Shown here piece by piece: positions 1 through 13,400 of a stretch of 64,000 nt of DNA. The stretch is from Pyrocephalus nanus. Taxonomy: Eukaryota; Chordata; Aves; Passeriformes; Tyrannidae. The stretch covers positions 97,761,739 through 97,825,738 of the forward strand of contig CM076259.1 of NCBI GenBank assembly GCA_038380795.1, read 5' to 3'. A model generated the notes under the pieces. It had not been told where the DNA came from. It did not search any database and was given only the letters and a program-made list of their open reading frames with translations. The first letter of the stretch is position 1, and the number at the start of each line of letters is the position of its first letter. A program made the translations under genes and the position numbers.

Positions 1-838
1 TGATAGAAACGTGGCATTCTTTTAAGTTCTGTGAGTTTTTAATATTCTGATACCTTCTCTAAAGGAGGGGCTTTTGATCCCTGGTGAGATGACAAAATTT
101 TGCCATTTAAGTATGAGAATGTGCTAAGACCCACACAGAAGCCCAGAATGTTTTGCATATTCACACTCACAGCTGCCTCTTGAGATGCAACTCTTGGGGA
201 TTCCTCAGCTCAACACCACACCAGCATCAAAAGCTCAGCTCCTGCTGTGTCTCACTCCATCTCTCTTTGTCACTTACATTCGTCTCTCCCTTAACTGTGA
301 ATGGTAAGAGGAACTGGAATGGGATTCCTAAACTCTGTTTTTTATTTTGCACTGGAAAAACCTGTAAGAGTGGAGCTTACACAGCAGTCTGACTTTGCAA
401 GCCCTTTGCAGTTCTTCTCTGTGGATTGTTTATGACCAATCATTAATGTAAATTCAAGCTGGATCATGGAAATGTATCCTTCCTGGCTTTACATTGAGTC
501 TGCTGATCCAGAGCCTATTCTGGCCTCTTTTCTGCCAAATTACAGCTGCTTACATTTTGGAGGAAAAAGTAGGTTCATCCTGTTGGGCCGTTTGTCTTCA
601 GGCACTTGGCCTTGATTTGGTTGTCACATGTGCTGTTTCAGTCTTGATTGTGCTTGAGACCAGGGCAAGAGACACAAGCCTAGACATTAAAATGCCAAAT
701 CATCTCTCTGTGTCACCTTACTGAATACATGTAAAATTGCTTGTGTAATCTGGATTGACGTTTTTATGTCTGCACTGGTGTTTTCTGATTATATTTGAAA
801 GGGCCTTTTTTTCTTTTCTCTTTCTTTGCCTGCTGTAG
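1..838 (+). other. WWC3: WWC3 intron, 3' end of a longer intron
   Basis: The window opens inside an intron. Its acceptor is a pyrimidine-rich stretch ending in ctgctgtag at 838. Short open frames here have no family resemblance. I see no repeat that I recognise. Confidence 0.8.
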
Positions 839-1413
839 TCTGTCAGCTAGCACCCTCACCATGTCCTCTGGCAGCAGCAGGGGATCCCTGGCCTCCAGTC
901 GAGGATCCTTGGCCTCCAGCAGAGGCTCCCTCAGCTCAGTCAGCTTTACGGACATCTATGGCCTTCCACAGTACGACAAGTCAGACAGCGTTACAGACTA
1001 CGGCCAACACTTGCGCTTTGACATAATTCCCTTTGAGTCCCTCACGAAGGATGTGCCGTATGCTGATCCCATTGGACACTCGAATTTCAATAAGCAGCGG
1101 AGGTCTCTGGACACCCCGCAGTCCCTGGCGTCCCTGTCATCACGGTCCTCCTTGTCGTCATTGTCCCCTCCAAGCTCGCCTCTGGACACACCGTTTCTCT
1201 CTGCGTCTCGAGACTCTCCGTTAGCTCAGATGTCCGAAGGTTTTGAGGAGATGGCAGGCATAGGAGCCCTGGAAATGCTCAGGGCTCAGACCACAGCATT
1301 GGGTGATGATGATGCACAAGGAACGAGCTCATCTCAGACATCCACTTACCCTCTGGACAGTGAGGGGCTGAGAGAAATGGGACCACACCTGACTGCTGTC
1401 CAAACTGGTGGAG
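839..1413 (+). CDS. WWC3: WWC3 coding exon (Ser-rich linker)
   Basis: A 575-base exon between acceptor ctgctgtag at 838 and donor gag|gtgagt at 1414. The first base completes a codon from the previous exon, and the exon ends in phase 1. It encodes the Ser-rich linker between the N-terminal WW/coiled-coil part and the C2 domain. It starts with three SRGSLAS-type repeats and includes SLASLSSRSSLSSLSPPSSP, a block shared with KIBRA, where the equivalent stretch carries proline-directed phosphosites. The open frame continues 25 codons past the donor before a stop, so the splice site and not the ORF end marks the exon. Confidence 0.95.
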
Positions 1414-4400
1414 GTGAGTTTATGGACATTATTGTTTTATCACATTATCATAGAAAATGTCACACAGACCTAAGCATACCAGCACAGTAGAGATTGTTCC
1501 TCAGTTTTACTATTATTACTAAATACTACTATAGACTAAAATACTGCTTATTTTACTACCATCAGTTAAAAATTACATGGTAGCTGTTTATTGTTAAAAA
1601 AGCCTGACCAAAAAACAGAAAAAAAAATCCCAAGCCCAAACTTAAGATTTAGAGCAAAGAGGTACCTGAAAGAGTAGAGAAATGTCTGTGAATAGACCTC
1701 AAAACAGTAGTGCATTGGGTGGAAGAAAGGGAAAGGAATATAGACTTTCTTTGGAGTGTAGTGTATCAAGGAATTGGAAAGAATCAGTAAGGTATTAGTA
1801 AGAAAAAGCATGGGTTAGTTATTTCTGAGGCCCTTAGTTGTGCCCATTGTTGCCATTATTCTGATAATGTAAAGCAACACAAATGCAGGGGAGATAGGAA
1901 ACCAACAACCACCCCCTACAAAAAAAAACAAACACAAAACATGAGGTGATTCTGCTGACAGTGCTTGCAGGCTGGCTGACTCCATAGTGAATTTGTACAC
2001 ACTCCAGATCAAGTTCTCTTGTCCAAGTTCTGTGAGAGGAGCAGAACCTACAGTGGCATGGCTGTCAGGAGTGCACGGTGCACTCATGAGTAGAGTGCTT
2101 CATCAGCAAACTAGCATCTTTTGTAGGGGTGTGTGAGAGGTATCTGCTTGGCTGGTTGTCTCCTGTGCTCTGTGATGGCAGAGGAGTGATGTGTGCAGTT
2201 ACCACAACACACATATTATGGAGTTTTCCTTCTTGACTGTGAAGTTCATGGACTTGCTTTAGCTTGCATTGGCAGAAGCTTCTGAGGCACTGCAGTTGAG
2301 AAACATAAATTAGAGAGATCAAAAGAGGAAACAGAAAACATTTTAAAAATATGAAACAGAATTAAAAACCTGAGCATACAGGCACATGACAAATTTATTA
2401 AAATTATTAAAATGAAGAAATGCTGTTAATATGATAACATTTTTTGTGTTGACTTGCTTGTTTTTCTAATAAAATCAGACCAGTAGAGAAATGCTTTAAG
2501 AGTTTATTTTTAATATGAAAGATCATGATTCCCGTTTCATTTCTATGTCCAGAATTCTGTGTTAGCAGTTGTGTGAAATATTGTATTTGAGACTCAGGAC
2601 ATCAGGAATAATGTGAAATATAACCAGAGAATGTATCATCTTATCCTACCAAATTCTTATTTGTGAAGTGATAATTTGAAGGAACATTGGCAGTATCTAC
2701 AGAAAAACTTTCAGGTTTTTATTTTTAAAAAGAAAACATTGCTACTGTGCTAAAAAGCCTCTATTGTTCAAACAGTATTTGAGTCTAGACTCACCTACTT
2801 TCCTTAGTGCAGCTAGCATTGCCAGAAGATACTGCTGCAGAATTTACTTTTACTAGTTGTAAACATTTCTAGTGCCCATATTGCAGCTTTCAAACCAAAA
2901 TAAACAGAATTCCAGAGACCAGCATGTAAGCTTGTGCTTAAAGTAGTGCCATGAAGAGGCTTTCTGAGGCTTTCTTTAAACCTCAAATCAGACCACAGTA
3001 TGTCTTCACCCATTGTGGTGAGTGAAAATATCCAAGTACTTCATTTATAGCTTGTACGTGTTTCCTAGAAGTGAACCCTGGTGTGAGGGCCTAGGGAGCA
3101 ATATAGGATGAGAGTCAACTTCCTGTGTTGATTTTCCTTTTCTTCCTTCTCTGTTACATTTCTACAGTTTTCACATTTCTCTGAAAACCTCTGTGCTATC
3201 TGCTGTCAGTGCTGTGGAGTCCAGCTCCTAGTTTTTGGGGTTTACAACTTTTCTCTTATGTACAGCAAGCTACTTTGTGTTGCTTTTTGAGGAAGAATGT
3301 TTGGTTCAAAGGTAGCCAGGCTGCCTTTTTTTGAGACTTTTTTATTTTTAGTATTTGCATTTGAAAATGATTGCTTTAGAAAACTCTGTTTAACCTTTCT
3401 GATTTTTGACTACTTTTTGCTTCACACTCGCTGGCAGTTTGCAATTCTGTAACACAGTTGTTTGCAAGTAGCAGTTGAAAGTTTTGAAATTATTTTGGGT
3501 TTGTACTATTTTATGGGAAGAATTCGATGGAGCATGGAACTCTTACATTGCAGTTTGGGAACCCCCAGATGATGGGGGGGTTTGGGGTTTCACCGAGGTC
3601 CTATGCAGTGTGCCCTGCTGCTGCCACCCAGTGGTCTCGTAGCAAAACGCGACGCTGCAAAACCAGTAAGTCTTCGTTCCGGCAGATCTTTCGCCTGTTC
3701 CTTCGCTGGTTTTCAGGGCTTGAAAGATTAGCAATTAATGTACTGCATGTACTTCGCACTGACACAGCACCTGAGCAAATTCAAGGGGTTTTTCAGCAAC
3801 TGCAGTTTTGATGTTCAGTTGCTGATCTGCTGTTTTATTGTTCTGCATCCGTCACAAGGACACGTGAAATATGCTAGCATATGTGAATGGAGGGAATATG
3901 CTTGACAAGATAAATCCATCATATTTATAAAGCTGGGAGTGGGAGGAAACATGTTAATAAAATAGTGGGCTTTTATATCTTCACTATCTTTTCTCTAAAA
4001 TAATCTTTCAAGTGCTAATTTCTTTTAATGCCTAAATAATCTCTTGTTTGCAAAATATTGTCATAGGTCTAAAAACTGATTTATCACTGTATGCTTTTCA
4101 TTTTGTCTTGTTTCTCATGCGGCAAAACAGAAAAATTCACTGTAAGTGAACCTGAAATTTCGTATTGTGCTGTATTTGCCTGTAATTCCCAGTGTGTTTT
4201 TCTGTGTGGTGTGCTGGTTGTTTTGTTTTGGTTGGTGGTTGGTGGCTGGTTTTGGGGAGGGGTTGTGGTTTTTTATTTTTTTTGGGTGTGGGTGTTTTGT
4301 TGTTTTTTTTTTTTTTTTGTTGTTGTTTTTTTGTTGTTTTTTTTTTTTAATTGCATGAGAATAAACAGGAGATTTTGGTACACTTGGTTTTGTTTGATAT

Positions 4401-7400
4401 TGTGCTGAATCTGTTTAATCATTATGTCATACTTAATTTTCTTGCGATGTCAACTAAACAATACATTCACAGCTGTAGTTAAATTCCCGAGAAAAGTGTT
4501 TTCTGATGTTCAGCTTTATTGTATCATAGTAATGCTTGACAGTGTTTTGGTAGGTAAGGTCAGTTTGTGTCTCTGATTAGTTTTTAGAAGAGTGTTTTAA
4601 TGACGTGCAGTATTTGCAGCCTCATCTGCTTGTGAAATATGCTTTAGATTTATTTATGTATTTTGTAGCTAATAGCTAATGAAAGTTTGGGCACCCAAAC
4701 TTCACTTTTTCAATTAATCATATTGAGAATGTTCTTTTATTCAGGGTTGTCTTATATTTATCAAGCTTTGGCAGCCAGTAGGTCTGGAAAATCATATATA
4801 TTCTTCACTGGTTTTGTTATTTAAATAAGAAAATTAAAGGTGATGGTCTGTCTTAGAAACTTAATTTTTAAACAATCCTTTAGGTTCCAGCATTGCAAGG
4901 TCTGTAACCTGTGCTAAACTTCTTTCTGTTTAAACCAAAATCTGATGTCTTTCATCTTGACCAATTTTTCTTACTGATTTCCCCCCCCACCTCCCCGTCA
5001 AGGGCAAATTTGCTGGGATTATCCAGAGGTTAGTGAATGCTTCCATGGCCTGAAGGCAGTGACCAACTCATCATCAAGTTACAACATTGTTGTAACATGC
5101 CAGTTTTTAATTTTGTTATGTTGGTGCTTGAGACCAAATTTTCCATCCAGACAAATTGGGAACTTGAACTTCCAAAGGAGAGAGCCCACAAGGTCCTTCG
5201 TCCAGTACCTCTATACAAAGTGTTCTCATATAGGGGGAGACAAGGGTTTCTTTGCAAAAAGAAGTCATCCTAGTGTAACTTGTTGATATTAGTACAGATA
5301 TTAGAGAAATTATACAGAAATTATGCACTTCTATTCAGCATTGACATAAAATTATTGGGAAACTTTGATATGTTTTTCTATAGATATCTCTACAGAGTGC
5401 TAGTTTTGATTATGCATAAATACCAGTGACAGAACTGAGGTGAGCTCACCAAATCAAAAATTTTTTAACAAAAAAAAGAAGAAAAAAACAAACCAACCAA
5501 AATAACCCCCCAAAAAACCACAAACAACCAAAACAACCTACAAACCCATCACTTTTGTAGAAGTGATATAGAGGAGAGTGTGGTTCAAATACAGTTCCTT
5601 TGCTTTCTGTGTGGTTGCTTGAACTTGGCTCTCATTTATGGTGAGGATGCTGTGAGTAGCACTGCATAATGTCTGATGTACAATAAGGATGGGGTGCTCT
5701 ATCTGAAGATGGGGTGGAATGGCCGTTCTGTCTCCAGGCACAGAGACAAGTGCAGAGTGGGCTGCTCCTAGCCAGCAGATAAGTTTCTTGCATAGCTGAG
5801 GATGACTAAAACCTTCCTTGAATTTAGAGGCGAGGTCCATAGGACTGCTTATGAATCCAAAGGAGACAGAATTTACTCTGCTAATACACAGGAATTTTAG
5901 CTCCAAACAGGACTGTGTGATTTTTGTAACAACTTTGGGTATTTTATGCTGTTAGTGGCCCGGCAACAGAAATGTACCTTGGGCTGGCACAGAACTGCTG
6001 GGTTTGGTGCACCCTGTCTGCCAGTCCAACAGTGGGTTAAAGCTGGCCTTTAGCCAGAGGCTTCTGTTGATAACAGTGGTTGTTAATCTGTAAGAGCCTG
6101 ATGTTCTGTCCTGGTGGTGCTTGGGTGGGAGGTGAGGTGGGTACCAAGCAAAGGGGTGGCTCACCACACCTGAGCTGGGTTCTGCAGGCAGAGGTCAGGT
6201 TGTGGGTTGGTGTTCAGCTGAAGGAAACTTACTGGTAGGTATCAGAAATAAATTTTGATGCCTTAAGATAATGCGTAACATAATTTGTAACAACTCAGGA
6301 AGTCATTCCTTTCAGTAAGACATGCTTCATCCTTGGTTGGAAGCAGTAAGCTGTGAATGTCAGCTGGTGCTTGTCTCCCACATAATATGCACTGTGCTAC
6401 CATCACTCTGCTGAAACTTTGAATGCTTCCATGCTGGCTTAAGTTTCTTAAGCATGAGCAGAAGCAAATAAAATGCTTTCCCCACTTTTGAAGTGTTATC
6501 TCTTTGCCATTGCTTTCCCAGTTTGAGGATAGTTCACTGAACCTTAAGTAAAAGAGGGTATCGGTTCTTCACTGCACTGTGAAGGCACTGCACTTCACGA
6601 GTACTGTTTAATGGTCCTCTCTAGTACTCAGAAGAGGACAACCTTAAGTTAGGAGCTACCATTGAAGTGTTGAAACCTTTCCTATCCAGTTCTTGATCAT
6701 GACTGCTTGTGCATGTACTTTAAAGGACTGGTAGCTGCTATACCTACTTGCCTGTGCAAAACCTGATGTATAACATAATTTTTGTTGGTACATTTACAGT
6801 GTGAAAATGTTGGTATTTATGATGTTGATGGTGATTCAGGGGAGGGTGGAAGAGGGGTTTGAATATTGCTTCCTCCTTCCCCGAGTCAAAGTCATTCACC
6901 AAGAATTTGTAAAAACAGTGGTCTGAGTGAGTTGGAAAACACTGGTTCTTTTTGATAATTCCTTTCAGACTGTAAATAAAGCTGCTATTATGTGATGGTA
7001 TAAACAGTATGCTTTGAGATTTTGTATTAGGAAACAAATGAGAACAAAACCTCACATTGTTTTATCAGATAACTTTTTAAAAGAATTAGCCTCTGTGTTT
7101 GTTTTCAACCTATTGTATATTCAGTAGGTAAATCTGAAAAGTTTAGGATATCATGTGTACATATGTTGAATTAATGTAAGTCTTCCTTTAGGAAGGAATT
7201 ATTCTAAGAGAAAAACATTTAGTAACAATGCAGTTGGTTTATACTTAGTCTTGTCAGACAGCAGTTGCCCACAAACTTCCTTCCTTAATTCTCCCACAGA
7301 AAATCTCCGGTCAATTGTATTCTAGATTTTTAATTTAAAGTTAGATGAAAAATCAGTGAACTGTGTTTGTGCTGTTTCGCTGCTAGTTTTGATACAATAC

Positions 7401-10400
7401 ATGTTTCTGGTTTGATTTTTAAGAAATTGCCTTGAGCTGATGTTATTTTCACTTTTTTTCTCCATGGCAGCCGTAACTCTGCGAGGAGACAGTGGTAGAA
7501 GATCGGAGAGGAGAGCCAGGCGAGTTTCAGCATGTCTCTCAGATCATTCACTGGCTAGTGACAGTGGCGTGTTTGAAGCTTTAAGCAAAAGGTCAGGTGT
7601 ATAAATGCATAGTAAGCTGGAAATATTCCTTTTCTACCACACGGTCCAAAAGAATTACTTGTGAATTTCTGAATAGGTTTTCAACATTCCTAGTTCTTTG
7701 TAACATAGAAATAGATTGCATGTTTTAAAGGAGAGAAGCTTTTTACATGCAATCTCACTGTCATCTTCACAACAAACTTTCACTTATTGTCTCTGACATT
7801 TTAACACCGTATCATTCTCCCTTGAAAAACAGTTTTCTCAGCTTATTAGTCATAAATCAGTAATTTTATTTCAGCCATCTGTAACAAAATAAACTTATAC
7901 AGAGTGTGACTTAAAATTCTGAGTAGCATGTGATAAAAGTATAACCGAGAGGAAGAAATACACAAATTAATAAAAATCTAAAAATGTGTAGGTTGACAAA
8001 GTGATTGAAGGATTCATAAAGGCATGTTACTTAATACAATTGTTTTAACACTCTAAAAAGTAATTGAGAAGAAGATAAGGTTTGGGAGATGCTAAAGAGA
8101 AATGGAAGACAGAGTAGATATTAAAATAACGTAAATATCTTAAAAAAATTATTCTAAAACTTCAGTTTTTACAATTGCAAATTACTACTGCTGTGTTTTT
8201 AAACAGATGTCTCAGTTCCTTCTACATTGCCTGTCCTTCCTGTATTACCAAGCAATTGCTTATATCCACAAATCACAAAATAAATGTTAGTTTCATTATG
8301 TTTTAACAGCTTAGGTCACTACTTTATTACTAATTTACAGTACTTTCTGTTCCTACAGGAATGAAGATCTGGAAGAGCCTGTTTATGGTGATGCTGCCAG
8401 TAATGAAGAACCACAAATACATGTTGGATTTCTGTGAGTAGTTACTCCTCTTTCTCCCTGTCAACTCTGCAGGAATTGCTCACTACTTTTCTTGGGTTTG
8501 TTAACTTTTTAATGATCTGAACTTCAGTGGGTATTTTTAAGAAATTTCTGAACTGACAGCTGAAGTTTAGTGTGTGTACAGATTAGTTAGTCACATGCCA
8601 CTTTGTGTTGGGGATGTGCCTTAACTGCAGTTCATTCAGTTCATCCTTTCAATGCTGACTGATAAAAGGGCCTTCACTACTTCTTTCAGTAGCATTTATT
8701 TTCATTGTCTAGACCTTTAGTGTGAGTGTGGGTATAGGGATATGTCTCTGTAAGCGAGATCTTTTTATGCCAGATAAAGGAGGATTACCTTAGAAAAGTC
8801 ACAGGTAAAGGGACACACAGTTCCCAAATATGGCTCTGAAATCCTGTGCTTATGGCATGCAGTTGTTGGTACTGGGAATAATGTGTGAAAGGGTAGATCA
8901 TTGCTGGGCAAGGCAGGATGTCATATCTTAGGCAGCCCTCCAGAATTGTCTCTACCCCTTGGAAAATTAATTCCTAAGCTTGTGAGTTTTGTAAATCTCA
9001 AAACTGTTAGTGCCATTTCAAAATTCATGTTGATGTGAAAGAGTAGAATTTTTAAATTTGTTTTCAATAACTCATGAAAATAATGCAGACTGATTTGTCT
9101 AATGAAAGCGATGTGTTGTTGCACATTTGCACCCATGCACACACATGTAAGCATATGGTGTAACTGTTTAAGGAATGTATTTTATAAAATGTGTTTGTTA
9201 TCAAGAGGTGTAGTGTAAAGCAATTTATTCTTTTGAAACTGGGTAATGTTTAATTCTCTTAGTTCTGTGTTACTGGAACTGAAGTTAATAATGTTCTGTT
9301 ACCAGAATGTGATATCTTTAATTGCTTTTAATTGAAACTGGTTTGTCTAAGAAATTTGTTTAACAACAAAATGTGCTTTTATATTCTTGAAATCTTTCTA
9401 GTCATTTCCATTTCTTAAGCAAAATATTGGTGATTGGTGACTAACACAGGAACTTTTTTTTCCAGGCATGACAGTGGAAGCGAATGTCTGTTAGTCCATG
9501 TATTACAGCTGAAGAACTTTACTAGTCAAGTTGTTAAAGAAAACTGCAAAATGTAAGCTTAAATTTCACCCAAAGTCTGATCATTGTTTGTTTTGTGCCA
9601 CAGTCATAAATACTGTAGATTTATTTGCTTTCGTTCAAAATTAAGCCATTTCTGGAGAAGATAATATGTCTTAGTTTTCATGAGGAAAGGGTTAATTTTA
9701 TGGACACGAAGTGTCCCTTTTATAGAATCTGTCACAATGGTCAGGTAACAGGCGTAGTCTTTAATGATGTATGTCATGGAAACAATTCTCTAAGTAGCTC
9801 TGCTGCCTTCTGTCAGATGAAAGTGATTGTTGATTTTGTTTTTGGCTTGGAGTCTCAAATGGGATGGTATGAGATATTTAAATTAGTTTTTAAGACTGCA
9901 CATGGATGCCATGACTGTAGATTTCTTTTGCCGTCCTTGCTGAATTTCTTAAAGAGGAAGGAAAGGTTAGTGGGTGGAAGGTAGAGAAGAAATGGATTAG
10001 TGACACTTACGGGGTAATTCAATTGCCTAAATATAGGCATGTGTTTCCATTTGAAATATCATAGCGTAGCACCTGGCCTCCAGCTGCTGCTGCTCAGACG
10101 AAGGCTGTATGTAGCTCTCCCGTAGCTCCAATGTCACAATTTCTAGCTCCTGTCACAATTTCTAGATGCCTTGGATACCTCAGGGCAGCTCAAGTGCCAC
10201 TTGGTGCCTCTGTTAAGCACCAAGTTGGAAAAAAAATTAGTTTTAGTTAGAAAAATATAGCATTTCTGGATTAGCTGTGCAGATCTTGTGCGTTAAGAAT
10301 GCAAAGTAAATTTCTGTGATGATGAGATCCCAGAGCAGATTCTTAATGTTGGTGTTACACTAATGTTTTTGCATAGCTTGATTTTGAGAAATGTAAAATA

Positions 10401-13400
10401 GCTTTCTTCTTCTGAATTGTGCTATTTGTCTATTTTGATGTTCTCAGTCATGTGAGAGTTTATTTGCCACCACTTGAGTCAGGCACACCAACCACTTACT
10501 GCTCTAGAGCTTTGGAATTCCAAACTCCGTTAATATTTAATGAAGTGTTCCGAATCCCTGTGCATTCAAGTGTTTTGAAATTAAAATCACTGCAGCTGTA
10601 TATCTGTTCAGTTGATCATCAGCAACAAGAAGAGCTATTGGTAAGTGGTTCTGTTTATTAAAAGCCATTTATATGGGAAACTAAAGTTACTTGAGGAATA
10701 ATTTTTAAGATTATAAAGAGAAAGTGAAGTCTTCATTTTTCCATAAGAAGTTTTGATAGAGTTGCATGTTAGTGTGTCCATTTGTGCACATATGTAAGTA
10801 TAGTTCTGTGAATAAAAAGGTGGGATTTTTAAAAAGTTGAAATATATGCATTTTGGGGTTACATGAAGTCTTATTAAATTAGCAGAGGTTGAGAATTGGA
10901 GAGTTTTAAGCAGTGTTGAGAATAATCTGTTCTACTAGTTACTGTTAAATTGCAGAGGTATGTTGAAAAATGATGTAAGATTTACATTCATTGCTATGGG
11001 ATTTAGTAGATAAGGAGTTAATTTTTTATTTATTTTTAATGCATTTCTTAGAAGTGTCTGTTTTATGGAAAGTTGAAAAACCTGCTGTTGCTAAATTTTG
11101 GTACAAGAAGGAATGCACTGTGTAAAAAATCAAACTTTTCTTAAACACTTAATCTGACAGCTTTTAGACTACAGCGTGCTCAAGACATGGGACTATAATG
11201 CCTATTTGTGTCCTGGCTGTTTAGAAGTGAGTGGGCTGTCATTGCAGTGAGGGGTTTGAATGGGTTAGGGAAAAAAATTTTAAAGCCTATCAAAGAAATT
11301 AAGAGGTACAGGCATCTCACTGGCATGCTGGGCTATAGGTAAGAGGTGTTTATTTGAGTAAATCTAGGCAAGAGTGCATGTTTGTTAGTCCACCTTTAAA
11401 ACTAAGGAGCATCTTACATAAATAGAGGTCCTAACGTTGACAGAAGTGGACCCAAGGTCTTGTCTGTAGTAGGAAGTTTTGTCATTTTTGCACTACAATG
11501 TTATGAAAGTGAAAGCATTTTGAGAACAGGCTGGATATAGTAATGTAAAATGCTTTATACTGCTATAGCCTGTTCCTATGGCAAGCCAAATAGCTATGTA
11601 AGTATAAAGTGTCTTGGCGTTGGCACAGGTGCATCTAAGTTTAGGGTGCTCTTATTCTAACTGCTGTTACTGAATTGCCAAAAAAAAGGAGAGGTCTTCG
11701 GGTTATATTGGTAGGGATTTTTTCTTTTTCATAGTCTTAGTTTACTTTTGTCAGAAATATCTTTGTCAACAGTAGTTAGTAATATACTTTAAGGTAAGTT
11801 AGCAATGCTACTCAAAAGGAGAGAAACAATGTCAGAGTTTCTTCAGGTCGATGCATTGAAGTATCTGATTAAACATTATGATTGTTGCTCTCTTTAGCTG
11901 CAAATTGACCATTTTCTCAAACTGAGAAAACATTTACTATCTCCCTTTGAACCTGCTGAGATGGTCTCTGTCAACAAGGTCCTTGTCTTTCAAGATCTCT
12001 TCCACTGAGATTACCGTTTTTTCCATCTATTTCATAATGCATAAATTTCTCAAATTCTTGATGACTGCTATCTTTTCAGTCAGATTATGCCAGTGTAATG
12101 TGTTCCTAAATGCAGAAGCCAGGCTGGAGTTTATTTCAAGTTATAAAAGTATTTGAACATAACAGGGAGTTAAAAAAAAATAAATTCTGTCAAAATTCTG
12201 TTCTAAACTTCACTTATAAAGAAATAAATATATTAAACTTGTGGGATGGTCCTTCCATTCCCTCAGCCTTTTACTCAAATATACTGCATGGCTGAAAGTT
12301 CTTTTTCTGTGTTAGATTAGCTTATTTTTTCCCTAGTGGCCTAATCAATGTTGAGATAAGAGAATTGTTATTTTCCATGATTAGCATATGTAGTTCATGA
12401 CAAAACATCAAAGAAATGTGAATGCCTCTCATACAATCATACAGCATTGCTGTTTCACTCCAAGTTTCTGATCTTTTACAGCCCTGACCAACTGATTATT
12501 CCCTGTGTCTTAATTTATTTGAAGTCTTCTTGAGTGACTTGTTTTGCATTTTCTGATTTTATTTTGGAACATTTGTCCCATTTTTTTTTAGTATTACTTT
12601 AAATTCTGATCCTTTTCTTATAAAGAGACATGTCTGTCTGATATCACAGAGAGATTCAGAAATACTTCTGCTCTTCTGCCAAGTTGTTAACAAATGTGTC
12701 AGAGCAAGCACATGACAGACCTCTAGCAGACCCACCTTGGTTTCTTCATCCTTTTGAGTGAGCTCCAAATCTTAAGGTGGAGGTGAAATATTAATTGGTC
12801 CTTTCAGTACTGATAATTATCAGTTGGATTTGATGGTGATTTTCTACCCAATTAGTGATTCACTTTGTAGTGACAGCTTCTTTGGCAGGCTTGCTTAACT
12901 GCTTAATAAATGTAGTGTGTAGGGCAGTATCAGATGTCTTAAGCATATGTTTCCTGCAATATTGATGGCAGGAAAACTGTTTTACCCTCTACTTCTAAAA
13001 CTATACTCAGCATGTCTTAAACATTTCCAATTCTGATATAAAAATGTCAGTATTTGATGAACGCTTCTTTAATACACTGCATCAGAGCAAGTAGATAATA
13101 AGAAGACATCTCTGTTTTATGTAGAAAAAAGAGAAGTCATCTCTCCAGCAACCAGTATACTGACATGAAATGACTTCCTCAGTAACATTCTGTATCCCAA
13201 TATCACATTATTTTGTTAGTCTCAAAACCTTTTCTCCATTGTCCTTTATGCACCTGTTTAAACAGAGCCCCAGGGAACATTTGTCTTGGAAAAACAATAC
13301 AGTGTTTTTTTAATTATTGTTTTCTAATTAACTGTTTCTTTACCTGCTTAAAGTTGAATGCAGTTTCTGTGTACATTTCCTACTGCCTTTACTATTATAA

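Larger units (their letters stand above)
1414..7470 (+). other. WWC3: WWC3 intron, 6.1 kb
   Basis: The longest WWC3 intron in the window. It holds a G/T-rich low-complexity tract at about 4213-4350, a C8 run at about 4981, a 19-bp inverted repeat at 5088-5106 and an A/C-rich tract at about 5462-5545. I see no gene or recognisable transposon. The longest open frame (5538-5906, minus) has no identifiable domain. Confidence 0.8.

Noticed and set aside
4091..4408. Phe/Val/Trp-rich open frames
   Set aside because: Translation of the G/T low-complexity tract.
5538..5906. 122-codon minus-strand open frame in a WWC3 intron
   Set aside because: No family resemblance, and it starts next to the A/C low-complexity tract.
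10123..10162. Two near-identical 19-21 base direct repeats (tgtcacaatttctag)
   Set aside because: Only two adjacent copies. A simple duplication, not a CRISPR or satellite.
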